Of a stretch of DNA of 64,000 bases, positions 35,500-43,656 are shown piece by piece. Position numbers and translations under genes: made by a program. The stretch's first letter is position 1. Each line of letters starts with the position of its first letter. The stretch lies in the NCBI GenBank assembly GCA_014803435.1, contig JACYFD010000004.1, forward strand, positions 372,001-436,000, given 5' to 3'. Under the pieces are notes generated by a model that was not told where the DNA came from, made no database searches, and saw only the letters and a program-made list of their open reading frames with translations. This stretch comes from Cellulosimicrobium terreum. GTDB taxonomy: Bacteria > Actinomycetota > Actinomycetes > Actinomycetales > Cellulomonadaceae.

Positions 35500-36735
35500 A
35501 TGAGCAGGCTCGTGGAGTCCGTGGTCCCGCGGCGCATGGGGACGAGCTTCCGCTGGCTCGTCTCCTCGTCGTGGGTGAGCAACATCGGCGACGGGATCGC
35601 GCTGGCGGCCGGTCCGCTGCTCGTGCAGTCCCAGACGGAGTCCGCGTTCCTCGTGGCGGTCGCCGCGCTCGTCCAACGGCTGCCGTGGCTCCTGCTCGGG
35701 CTGTGGGCCGGCGCCGTCGCCGACCGCGTCGACCGCCGGCTCCTCGTCGTGCTCGCCAACCTCGCCCGCGCGGTCGTCGTGCTCGTCCTGTGCGGGTTCG
35801 TCGCCACCGGCCACGTGAGCATCACCGTCGTCCTGGTCCTGCTGTTCCTCCTCGGCGTCGCCGAGGTCTTCGCCGACACGACGACCAGCACGCTGCTGCC
35901 GATGGTCGTCGACCGGCGCGACCTCGGCACGGGCAACGCCCGGCTGCAGGCGGGCTTCCTCGTCGGGAACCAGCTCGTCGGACCGCCCGTCGGCGCGTTC
36001 CTCTTCGCGGCCGGCATGGTCTGGCCGTTCGTGGTCCAGGTGGTGTGCATCCTGTTCGCCGCCGCGCTCGTCGCGCGCATCGCCGCGACGCCGGTGCCGG
36101 TCCGCGAGACGCCGACGCACGTCCGTCAGGACATCGTCGAGGGCGTGCGGTGGATCCTCGGCAACGCCCCGGTGCGTACGCTGGCGCTGGTCATCCTCGC
36201 GTTCAACGTCACCTGGGCGGCGCCCGGCGCGATCCTCGTGAAGTACGCGCTCGACCACCTGCACATGGACGAGGTCGGCTTCGGCCTGCTCACGACGGCC
36301 TCCGCCGTCGGCGGCGTGATCGCGATCGGGTGCTACGGCTGGCTCGAGCGGCACGTGAGCCTGGCCACGCTGATGCGCGTGTGCCTCACGCTCGAGGTGC
36401 TCATGCACGGGGCGCTCGCCCTCACGACGACAGGGTGGGTCGCCGTCGCGATCATGGGCGTGTTCGGCCTCTATGCGTTCGTGTGGGGCACGGTGTCCAG
36501 CACCGTGCGCCAGCGCGCCGTCCCGACCGAGCTGCAGGGCCGGGTGTCCGCCGCGTACATGGTGTGCGTCTACGGCGGGATCGCGGTCGGCCAGCTCCTG
36601 GGCGGCGTCATCGCGGAGGTGTGGGGCCTGACCGCGCCCTTCTGGTTCGCGTTCGTCGGCGCCGGGCTGACGCTCGTCCTCGTGTGGAGCCGGCTCGCGA
36701 ACGTCGCGCACGCGGGTGAGGCCGAGCCCTCCTGA
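35500..36735 (+). CDS. MFS transporter (enterobactin-exporter-like)
   Basis: 411-aa major facilitator with about 12 helices, of the MFS_3/EntS-like group that includes siderophore and macrolide exporters. The loop between helices 2 and 3 reads GLWAGAVADRVDRRLLVVLAN, the family's conserved motif A. ATG at 35500 is chosen because GGAGG lies seven bases upstream; a TAGGCT box at 35470-35475 would start the mRNA near 35482. Substrate unknown. Confidence 0.88.
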   Translation: MSRLVESVVPRRMGTSFRWLVSSSWVSNIGDGIALAAGPLLVQSQTESAFLVAVAALVQRLPWLLLGLWAGAVADRVDRRLLVVLANLARAVVVLVLCGFVATGHVSITVVLVLLFLLGVAEVFADTTTSTLLPMVVDRRDLGTGNARLQAGFLVGNQLVGPPVGAFLFAAGMVWPFVVQVVCILFAAALVARIAATPVPVRETPTHVRQDIVEGVRWILGNAPVRTLALVILAFNVTWAAPGAILVKYALDHLHMDEVGFGLLTTASAVGGVIAIGCYGWLERHVSLATLMRVCLTLEVLMHGALALTTTGWVAVAIMGVFGLYAFVWGTVSSTVRQRAVPTELQGRVSAAYMVCVYGGIAVGQLLGGVIAEVWGLTAPFWFAFVGAGLTLVLVWSRLANVAHAGEAEPS

Positions 36736-36792
36736 CGCCCCCGACCCGCAAAGCCGTGGACCGGTGTCGGTGGCCCGGGTGAGGATGTCCGG

Positions 36793-38157
36793 GTGAGTCA
36801 TACGCCGTACGAGAACGACGCCCCCGACGCGACCGATGTCACCGGTCCGGCCGACGACGCCGCAGCCCTCCCACGCTGGCGGCGCGACGCGACGATCTTC
36901 CTGACCGGGCAGACCGTCTCCCTGTTCGGGTCGATGCTCGTCCAGTACGCGGTGCTGTGGCACCTGACCATCGAGACGAAGTCGGGCGGAGTGCTCGCCC
37001 TCAGCACGCTGTTCGGGTTCCTCCCGCAGGCCGTGGTGTCGATCTTCGGTGGGGTGTGGGCGGACCGCGTCAACCGCAAGGCGCTGATCGTCGCGGCCGA
37101 CGCGTCGATCGCCGTGACGACGCTCGCGCTGGCGCTCCTCATGCTCGGCGGCGCGGACGACCTGTGGCTCATCTACGCCGCGCTCGCGATCCGGTCGACC
37201 GGTGCGGGGGTGCAGACCCCGGCCGTCGCGGCCCTGCTGCCCCAGATCGTCCCGACCAGCAAGCTCCTGCGCGTCAACGGGATCAACCAGTCCATCCAGT
37301 CCGCCATGATGCTCCTCGCCCCGGCGGTCGCGGCCGCGGTCTACGCGAGCGCGTCGATCGTCGCCGTGTTCTTCGTCGACGTCGTCACGGCCGTGATCGG
37401 CATCGGTCTGCTCCTCCTCGTCCCGGTCCCCACGCTCGCCCGAGCGCTCTCGACGGCGGACCGTGCCGGGTACTTCGACGACCTCGTCGAGGGCTTCCGG
37501 TACCTCGGCTCGCACCCGTTCGTCCGGTGGGTCCTGTGCCTCTACGGGGTCGTGTTCCTGCTCATCGTCGCGCCGTCGTACCTGACGCCGCTGATGGTGG
37601 CGCGGTCGTTCGGCGAGGAGGTCTGGAAGCTCACGGTCAACGAGGTCGCGTTCTCGGTCGGCATGCTGCTGGGCGGAGTGCTCCTCGCCACCTGGGGCGG
37701 GCTGAAGAACCGCATCGCGATGATCGTCGGTGCGACGTTCGTCTTCGGCGTGCTGTCCGTCGGTATGGGGCTGTCGACCAACATGTGGGTCTTCTTCGCC
37801 TTCATGTTCCTGCTCGGCCTGTCCGTCCCGCCGTTCTCCACGACGTCCATGACGATCCTGCAGGAGACCGTGGAACCCGAGCGTCAGGGCAGGGTGTTCG
37901 GGTTCGTCGGGATCGTCATGGCGATCTCGATGCCGCTGGGGATGGTCGTGTTCGGCCCGCTCGCGGACCGGTTCAGCGTCGAGTCGCTGCTCGTCGTGTC
38001 CGGGATCCTCATGTTCGTCGTCATCGCCGTCGCGGTCGCCCTCCCGTCGGGCCGCCGCGCCATGCGGGCCGCTGGCGCCCACCGCGCGCCTGGCTCGGTG
38101 ACGGTCGACACCGGCGGCACGCCCGAACGACCCGAGCCTGACAGGACCGCGCGGTAG
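36793..38157 (+). CDS. MFS transporter
   Basis: 454-aa second major facilitator with 12 helices, more like the Mef/TetV efflux branch. Motif A appears as FGGVWADRVNRKALIVAAD near residue 85. The N-terminal 30 residues are acidic and the C-terminal 25 are Pro/Arg-rich, both cytoplasmic. The 57-base gap after the first MFS gene and a GAGGAT box six bases before the GTG suggest independent transcription. It converges with the carboxylase gene with only one base between the stops. Confidence 0.86.
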   Translation: MSHTPYENDAPDATDVTGPADDAAALPRWRRDATIFLTGQTVSLFGSMLVQYAVLWHLTIETKSGGVLALSTLFGFLPQAVVSIFGGVWADRVNRKALIVAADASIAVTTLALALLMLGGADDLWLIYAALAIRSTGAGVQTPAVAALLPQIVPTSKLLRVNGINQSIQSAMMLLAPAVAAAVYASASIVAVFFVDVVTAVIGIGLLLLVPVPTLARALSTADRAGYFDDLVEGFRYLGSHPFVRWVLCLYGVVFLLIVAPSYLTPLMVARSFGEEVWKLTVNEVAFSVGMLLGGVLLATWGGLKNRIAMIVGATFVFGVLSVGMGLSTNMWVFFAFMFLLGLSVPPFSTTSMTILQETVEPERQGRVFGFVGIVMAISMPLGMVVFGPLADRFSVESLLVVSGILMFVVIAVAVALPSGRRAMRAAGAHRAPGSVTVDTGGTPERPEPDRTAR

Positions 38158-38158
38158 G

Positions 38159-39961
38159 TCAGTCGACGATCTCGCAGATCGCGGTGCCCGCGCTCACGCT
38201 CGCACCGGCGGCCGCGCTGAGGGAACGGACCGTGCCCGCACGGTGGGCGAGCAGCGGCTGCTCCATCTTCATCGCCTCGAGCACGACGACGAGGTCGCCC
38301 TCGGCGACCAGTGCGCCGTCCGCGACCGCGACCTTGACGATCGTGCCCTGCATGGGGGACGCGAGGGTCGTGCCGGACGCCGCGGAGGACGGTGCGGCTG
38401 CGCGGCGCGCCGGGCGGCGGGCGGCGTTCGCGGTGCGTGCGCGCCCCGCGGCCATGCCGAGCCCGGCGGGCAGGACGACCTCGAGCCGTTTGCCGCCGAC
38501 CTCGACGACGACACGCTCCGTCGCGAGCGCCTCCTCGGCCTCGTCCTCGGCTGCCGCCGCGCGCGCGCTGGGGGCGAGCGTCGCGAGCTCGGAGGCGAAC
38601 TCGGTCTCGATCCAGCGCGTGTGCACCTGGAACGGGCCGTCGCCGGCAGGGACGAACGCCTCGGCGTCGAGCACAGCGCGGTGGAACGGCACGACCGTCG
38701 GGATGCCCACGACCTCGAGCTCGCGCAGAGCCCGGCGCGCGCGCTGGACGGCCTCCTCGCGCGTCGCGCCCGTCACGATCACCTTGGCGATCATCGAGTC
38801 GAACAGTCCGGAGATCGTGTCGCCCTCCACGACGCCGGTGTCGACGCGCACGCCTGGTCCCGACGGGAACCGCAGCGTCGTGATGCGTCCCGGGGCCGGG
38901 AGGAAGTTCGCGGCCGGGTCCTCGCCGTTGATGCGGAACTCGATGGAGTGACCGCGGGTGGCGACCGACGTGTAGCCCAGCGGCTCGCCCGCGGCGATGC
39001 GCAGCTGCTCGCGCACCAGGTCGATCCCGCTGATCTCCTCGGAGACCGGGTGCTCGACCTGGAGCCGCGTGTTCACCTCGAGGAAGGAGATGGTGCCGTC
39101 GGCACCCACGAGGAACTCGCACGTGCCCGCACCGACGTACCCCGCCTCGCGGAGGATCGCCTCGGAGGCCTTGTACAGCTCGGCCTCCTGCTCGGGCGAG
39201 AGGTAGGGCGCCGGCGCCTCCTCGACGAGCTTCTGGTGGCGGCGCTGCAGCGAGCAGTCGCGCGTCGAGACGACGACGACGGTCCCGTGGGAGTCCGCGA
39301 GGCACTGCGTCTCGACGTGGCGTGGCGTGTCGAGGTACCGCTCGACGAAGCACTCGCCGCGCCCGAACGCGGCGGTCGCCTCGCGGACCGCGGACTCGAA
39401 CATCTCGTCGATCTCGTCCGCGGTCCGCGCGACCTTGAGCCCGCGACCGCCACCGCCGAACGCGGCCTTGATCGCGACGGGCAGCCCGTGGTCCGCGGCG
39501 AAGGCGTGGATCTCGGACGCGTCGGCGACCGGGTCGGACGTGCCCGGGACGAGCGGGGCGCCCGCGCGCTGCGCGATGTGCCGCGCGCTCACCTTGTCCC
39601 CGAGCGCCTCGATCGCGGACGGCGGCGGGCCGATCCAGACGAGGCCGGCGTCGATCACGGCCTGCGCGAACTCGGCGTTCTCGGCGAGGAACCCGTACCC
39701 GGGGTGCACGGAGTCGGCGCCGCTGCGACGCGCGACGTCGAGCAGCTTCGGGATGTCGAGGTACGTCTCGGCGGCGCGGGCGCCGCCGAGGGCGAACGCC
39801 TCGTCGGCGAGGCGCACGTGCAGCGCCTGCCGGTCCGGGTCGGCGTAGACGGCGACGGAGCCGATGCCTGCGTCGGCGCAGGCGCGGACGATCCGGACGG
39901 CGATCTCACCACGGTTCGCGACGAGGACCTTGCTCAGGGGGCGGGGCGGGTTCGCGGGCAC
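38159..39961 (-). CDS. Acetyl/propionyl-CoA carboxylase alpha chain (biotin carboxylase + BCCP)
   Basis: 600-aa fused biotin carboxylase and biotin carboxyl carrier protein, as in actinobacterial Acc[18 protein letters not shown] is the N-terminal Rossmann start. [10 protein letters not shown] near residue 168 is the ATP-grasp loop, and [15 protein letters not shown] and [17 protein letters not shown] are the catalytic and bicarbonate site. EAMKMEQPL near residue 565 contains the biotinyl Lys. The start is GTG. The beta and epsilon chains and BirA are 10-14 kb downstream, separated by the glycan island. Confidence 0.95.
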   Translation of the reverse strand: MPANPPRPLSKVLVANRGEIAVRIVRACADAGIGSVAVYADPDRQALHVRLADEAFALGGARAAETYLDIPKLLDVARRSGADSVHPGYGFLAENAEFAQAVIDAGLVWIGPPPSAIEALGDKVSARHIAQRAGAPLVPGTSDPVADASEIHAFAADHGLPVAIKAAFGGGGRGLKVARTADEIDEMFESAVREATAAFGRGECFVERYLDTPRHVETQCLADSHGTVVVVSTRDCSLQRRHQKLVEEAPAPYLSPEQEAELYKASEAILREAGYVGAGTCEFLVGADGTISFLEVNTRLQVEHPVSEEISGIDLVREQLRIAAGEPLGYTSVATRGHSIEFRINGEDPAANFLPAPGRITTLRFPSGPGVRVDTGVVEGDTISGLFDSMIAKVIVTGATREEAVQRARRALRELEVVGIPTVVPFHRAVLDAEAFVPAGDGPFQVHTRWIETEFASELATLAPSARAAAAEDEAEEALATERVVVEVGGKRLEVVLPAGLGMAAGRARTANAARRPARRAAAPSSAASGTTLASPMQGTIVKVAVADGALVAEGDLVVVLEAMKMEQPLLAHRAGTVRSLSAAAGASVSAGTAICEIVD

Positions 39962-40165
39962 GGCTCACGGTAACGCGTGCCCCCAGGGGCGATCACGCTC
40001 CCACCCCCGGTACCGGACAAGATTGGAGAAGCAGCCAAGGGCGACGGAACCGAGTTGGAGGAAACCTCCATGGCGAGGCGACTTCCGGCGTCGCTCCCGG
40101 CCACCGGTTGTCAGCCCCCCACAACTCTCGGCCGCCCGGTACCTCAGGGCACGTCGTGCAGGGCG

Positions 40166-40831
40166 TCAGCCGCGCAGCTCGTGCCAGCGGACGTCGACCT
40201 CGCCGAGCAGCTCGCGCAGCAGCGGGAGGCTGATCCCGACGACCCCGTGGTGGTCGCCCTCGATGCGTTCGACGTACGGCCCGCCGAGCCCGTCGACGGT
40301 GAACGCGCCGGCGACCTCCAGCGGCTCGCCCGTCGCCACGTACGCGTCGATCTCCTCGTCGGACAGGTCCGCGAAGTGCACCGTCGTCGAGCTCGTGGCG
40401 CCCAACGTCGCGCCCGTGCCGTCCGCGTCGACGTCTCGCAGGTCGATCAACCAGTGGCCTGTGTGCAGCACGCCCGCGCGACCGCGCATGGCGCGCCAGC
40501 GCGCCCGGGCGTCGTCCGCGTCGTCGGGCTTGCCGAGCACCGCGCCGTCGAGCTCGAGCATCGAGTCGCAGCCGACCAGCAGGTCCGCGTCCTGGGCCCC
40601 GTCGGGGTCGGCGGAGTCTGCCGAGTCCAGGACGCGGGCGACCTCCTCGGCCTTCGCCTGCGCCAGGACGAGCACCGCGTCGGCCGGGTCGATCTCGCCG
40701 AAGCGCTCGTTGGCGGCGTTCAGCACCGCGACCTCGTCGACGTCGGACACCCGGACCACCGGCTCCACGCCTGCGGCGCGCAGGGTGGCGAGGCGGGCGG
40801 GGGAGCGGGAGGCGAGGACGAGTCGGAGCAC
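40166..40831 (-). CDS. Maf-family nucleotide pyrophosphatase
   Basis: 221-aa Maf/YceF-type pyrophosphatase that hydrolyses non-canonical or pyrimidine nucleoside triphosphates. LASRSPARLATLRAAGV is the N-terminal signature (SRSPAR). CDSMLELDGAVLGKPDD near residue 80 is the central Asp/Lys motif in a slightly divergent form (DSM instead of DTV). The GTG at 40831 has TAGTCT six bases upstream. Its place between the carboxylase alpha and beta genes is shared with other actinobacteria. Confidence 0.92.
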   Translation of the reverse strand: MLRLVLASRSPARLATLRAAGVEPVVRVSDVDEVAVLNAANERFGEIDPADAVLVLAQAKAEEVARVLDSADSADPDGAQDADLLVGCDSMLELDGAVLGKPDDADDARARWRAMRGRAGVLHTGHWLIDLRDVDADGTGATLGATSSTTVHFADLSDEEIDAYVATGEPLEVAGAFTVDGLGGPYVERIEGDHHGVVGISLPLLRELLGEVDVRWHELRG

Positions 40832-40847
40832 CAGCGCAGACTACCCG

Positions 40848-41768
40848 TCAGGCCAGCAGCAGCGCCGCCACGACGAGCACCACGGGCGAGGCGAGCGTCG
40901 TGACGAGGATCGTGTCGCGCGCCAGGATCTCGCCCCGGCCGAACCGGGCCGCGTAGTTGTAGACGTTCTGGGCGGACGGCAGCGCGGCGAGGGTCACCGC
41001 GGACGCGACCGCGGCGTCGTCGAACCCGAACGCGAACCGCGCGACGACGAACACGGCGAGCGGCATGACGAGCAGCTTCACCCCGCTCGCGACCCAGATG
41101 GCGGCGCGCGCCTCGCCGCGTCGCAGCGGTCGGGTGCCGTGCAGCGACATGCCGAAGGCGAGCAGGATCATCGGGATGGCCGCGCCCCCGAGGATGTCGA
41201 GCGGAGCCATGACGGGGAGCGGCGGGGTCCAGCCCGTCAGGGAGCAGACGGCGCCCGCGGCCGACCCGAGGATGATCGGGTTGCGCACGGGCTGGGCGAG
41301 GACGAACCGCCACGACATCCGCCCGCTCGTCGTCGCATCGAGCACGAGCAGCGCGACGGGCGCCAGGACGAGCAGCTGCAGCAGGATCACCGGCACGACG
41401 GCGGTCGCGTCGCCCAGGACGTAGACGGCGACCGGCAGGCCGATGTTGTTCGCGTTCACGTAGCCGGAGGAGACGGCACCGATCGTGGCCTCCGGAGCGC
41501 GCAGCCGCAGCCACACGCGGTCCACCAGCACGAACACGCCGGCGGCCACGAGCGCGCCCACGGCCGCGACGGCGAGCGGGGCCTGGAGCAGCGCCGCGAC
41601 GTCCGCCCGGGCCAGGACCGTGAACAGCAGGGCCGGGCTCGCGACGAAGAAACCCACCTGGTTGAGGGCCGTCCGGGCGTCCGGGCCCCCGATGCGCAGC
41701 CGCGCGCACAGGTACCCGGCCGCGACGACGACACCGATGATCGCGAACCCGACGAGGACGTCTCCCAC
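40848..41768 (-). CDS. AEC family transporter
   Basis: 306-aa auxin-efflux-carrier-family permease with about ten helices in two inverted five-helix halves. GYVNANNIGLPVAVYVLGD near residue 105 is the conserved crossover-helix segment. The ligand is unknown; bacterial members export malate, amino acids or auxin-like acids. GTG at 41768 gives a start just before the first helix. It follows the DUF885 gene by 13 bases, so the two are probably cotranscribed. Confidence 0.88.
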   Translation of the reverse strand: MGDVLVGFAIIGVVVAAGYLCARLRIGGPDARTALNQVGFFVASPALLFTVLARADVAALLQAPLAVAAVGALVAAGVFVLVDRVWLRLRAPEATIGAVSSGYVNANNIGLPVAVYVLGDATAVVPVILLQLLVLAPVALLVLDATTSGRMSWRFVLAQPVRNPIILGSAAGAVCSLTGWTPPLPVMAPLDILGGAAIPMILLAFGMSLHGTRPLRRGEARAAIWVASGVKLLVMPLAVFVVARFAFGFDDAAVASAVTLAALPSAQNVYNYAARFGRGEILARDTILVTTLASPVVLVVAALLLA

Positions 41769-41781
41769 GGGCGGCGCGGGG

Positions 41782-43518
41782 TCAGGCGAGCGCGTCGCGC
41801 AGGACGTCCAGGCCGACCGACCCGAGGTCGAGCGCCCGGGCGTGGAACGCCTTGACGTCGAACACCTCGCCCCGCGCCTCGGCGCCGGCGCGGGCCGCGT
41901 CCCGGGTCTGCTCCCACAAGCGCTGGCCGACCTTGTACGACGGCGCCTGGCCCGGCCAGCCGAGGTAGCGGTCGAGCTCGAACCGCACGAACGACTCGGG
42001 CATGTTGACGTTCGCCCGCAGGAACTCCCACGCCTTGTCCGCGTCCCAGGTCCCGCCGCCCCACTCCTCGGGTGCCGGCAGACCCAGGTGGACGCCGATG
42101 TCGAGCACGACGCGCGCCGCGCGCATGCGCTGCGCGTCGAGCATGCCGAGCCGGTCGCCGTCGTCCGCCATGAACCCGAGGTCCGCCATGAGGCGCTCGG
42201 CGTACAGGGCCCAGCCCTCGCCGTGGCCCGACACCCAGCACGCCAGACGGCGCCACGTGTTGAGCGTCGCACGTGCGAAGACGGCCTGGCCGCACTGCAG
42301 GTGGTGGCCCGGGACGCCCTCGTGGTAGACGGTCGTCTTCTCACGCCAGGTGTTGAACTCCGTCACGTCTGCCGGGACGGACCACCACATGCGCCCGGGC
42401 CGCGAGAAGTCGTCGCTCGGCGGCGTGTAGTAGATCCCGCCCGTCTGCGTGGGGGCGATCATGCACTCGAGGTCCAGCACGGGCGCCGGGATCTCGAAGT
42501 GCGTGCCGTTCAGCGCCGTGATCGCGGCGTCCGACGTCTCCTGCATCCAACGGCGCAGGGCGTCCGTCCCGGTGAGCGTGCGCGCGGGGTCGGCGTCGAG
42601 CGCGGCCACGGCGTCCTCGACGCTCGCGTCCGGACCCGCGATGCGGCGCGCGATCTCCTCCTGCTCGGCGACGACGCGCGCGAGCTCCTCCAGACCCCAG
42701 GCGTACGTCTCGTCGAGGTCGACCTCGGCGCCGAGGAACGTGCGCGAGAACAGCGCGTACCGCTCACGCCCGACGGCATCCTGTGCGGGCGCCTGCGGCG
42801 CGAGCGTGGTCTCGAGGAAGTCCGCGAGCCGTGCGTACGCGTCCCGCGCGGCCGCGGCGCCGAGCTCCAGCTCGGCGCGCACGAGCGAGCACGCCGACGA
42901 CTCGTCGAGGGCCGCAGCGGCCTCGGAGCCCGAGACGAACGTCGTGAAGAAGGAGGTCGCCGGGTCCGCGAGCTCGCGCGCCTGCTCCGCGCCGACCCGC
43001 ACCTGGCGGATCGCGGCGACGTTCCCGCGCGCCGCGGCCTCGGAGAGGGACGCCATGTAGCCGTCCATCGCGCCGGGAAGCGCGACCAGCCGCGCCGCGA
43101 CGTTCTCCCACGCCTCGACCGTGCCCGTCGGCATGAGGTCGAACACGTCGCGCAGCTCCTGCACGGGCGACGCGATGTTGTTGAGGTTCGCGAGCGGCTC
43201 GCCCGCCTCGTGGAGCTCGAGCTGGAGGCCGACGCGCTCGCGCATCGCCGCGAGCGTCACCCGGTCCACGTCGTCCACCGGCTCGAGGCCCTCGAGCTCG
43301 CGCAGCACCGTGCGGTCCGCCTCGGCGCGCGCCTCGTGGCCCGCGGGGGAGAGGTCGGTCATGAGGTGGTCGTACCCGGTCAGGCCCATCGCGGTCGCGG
43401 CGAGCGGGTCGAGCTCGGCGACGCGGAGCGTGTAGGCCTCGGCGACGGCGTCGATCGCCGACGGCGCGCGGCGGGGGGCGGGGGTGGTGCCGGTGGTGGG
43501 GGAGGTGGAGTCGCTCAC
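41782..43518 (-). CDS. DUF885 family protein (putative metallopeptidase/carboxypeptidase)
   Basis: 578-aa, mostly helical protein of the DUF885 family. The likely zinc site is YHEGVPGHHLQ near residue 400 (HExxPGH), with a downstream Glu in SGHGEGWALYAERL. This arrangement resembles gluzincin carboxypeptidases. No signal peptide, so cytoplasmic. The GTG at 43518 has TACGCT seven bases upstream on its own strand. Divergent from the glycan island across 138 bases; both genes appear leaderless. Confidence 0.88.
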   Translation of the reverse strand: MSDSTSPTTGTTPAPRRAPSAIDAVAEAYTLRVAELDPLAATAMGLTGYDHLMTDLSPAGHEARAEADRTVLRELEGLEPVDDVDRVTLAAMRERVGLQLELHEAGEPLANLNNIASPVQELRDVFDLMPTGTVEAWENVAARLVALPGAMDGYMASLSEAAARGNVAAIRQVRVGAEQARELADPATSFFTTFVSGSEAAAALDESSACSLVRAELELGAAAARDAYARLADFLETTLAPQAPAQDAVGRERYALFSRTFLGAEVDLDETYAWGLEELARVVAEQEEIARRIAGPDASVEDAVAALDADPARTLTGTDALRRWMQETSDAAITALNGTHFEIPAPVLDLECMIAPTQTGGIYYTPPSDDFSRPGRMWWSVPADVTEFNTWREKTTVYHEGVPGHHLQCGQAVFARATLNTWRRLACWVSGHGEGWALYAERLMADLGFMADDGDRLGMLDAQRMRAARVVLDIGVHLGLPAPEEWGGGTWDADKAWEFLRANVNMPESFVRFELDRYLGWPGQAPSYKVGQRLWEQTRDAARAGAEARGEVFDVKAFHARALDLGSVGLDVLRDALA

Positions 43519-43656
43519 CCGGCCGAGCGTACCCGGGGGGACGCGGTGCTCCGCGTGGTACCGGTTCACGGGGCGTTCACCGTGCGGCACCCGATGTTCG
43601 CCCCCTGCCCGTGTCGGCGTCGCCGACCGGCAACGTGGCGCTCCTACGTTCGCCGC

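Noticed and set aside
40070-40903. Plus-strand ORF beginning at an ATG eight bases after GGAGG (within the small hairpin TGGAGG-AAA-CCTCCA) in the gap upstream of the carboxylase alpha gene.
   Set aside because: After about 30 codons it runs antisense through the whole maf gene and has Arg/Asp/Val-rich shadow composition. The ribosome-site resemblance comes from the short palindrome.
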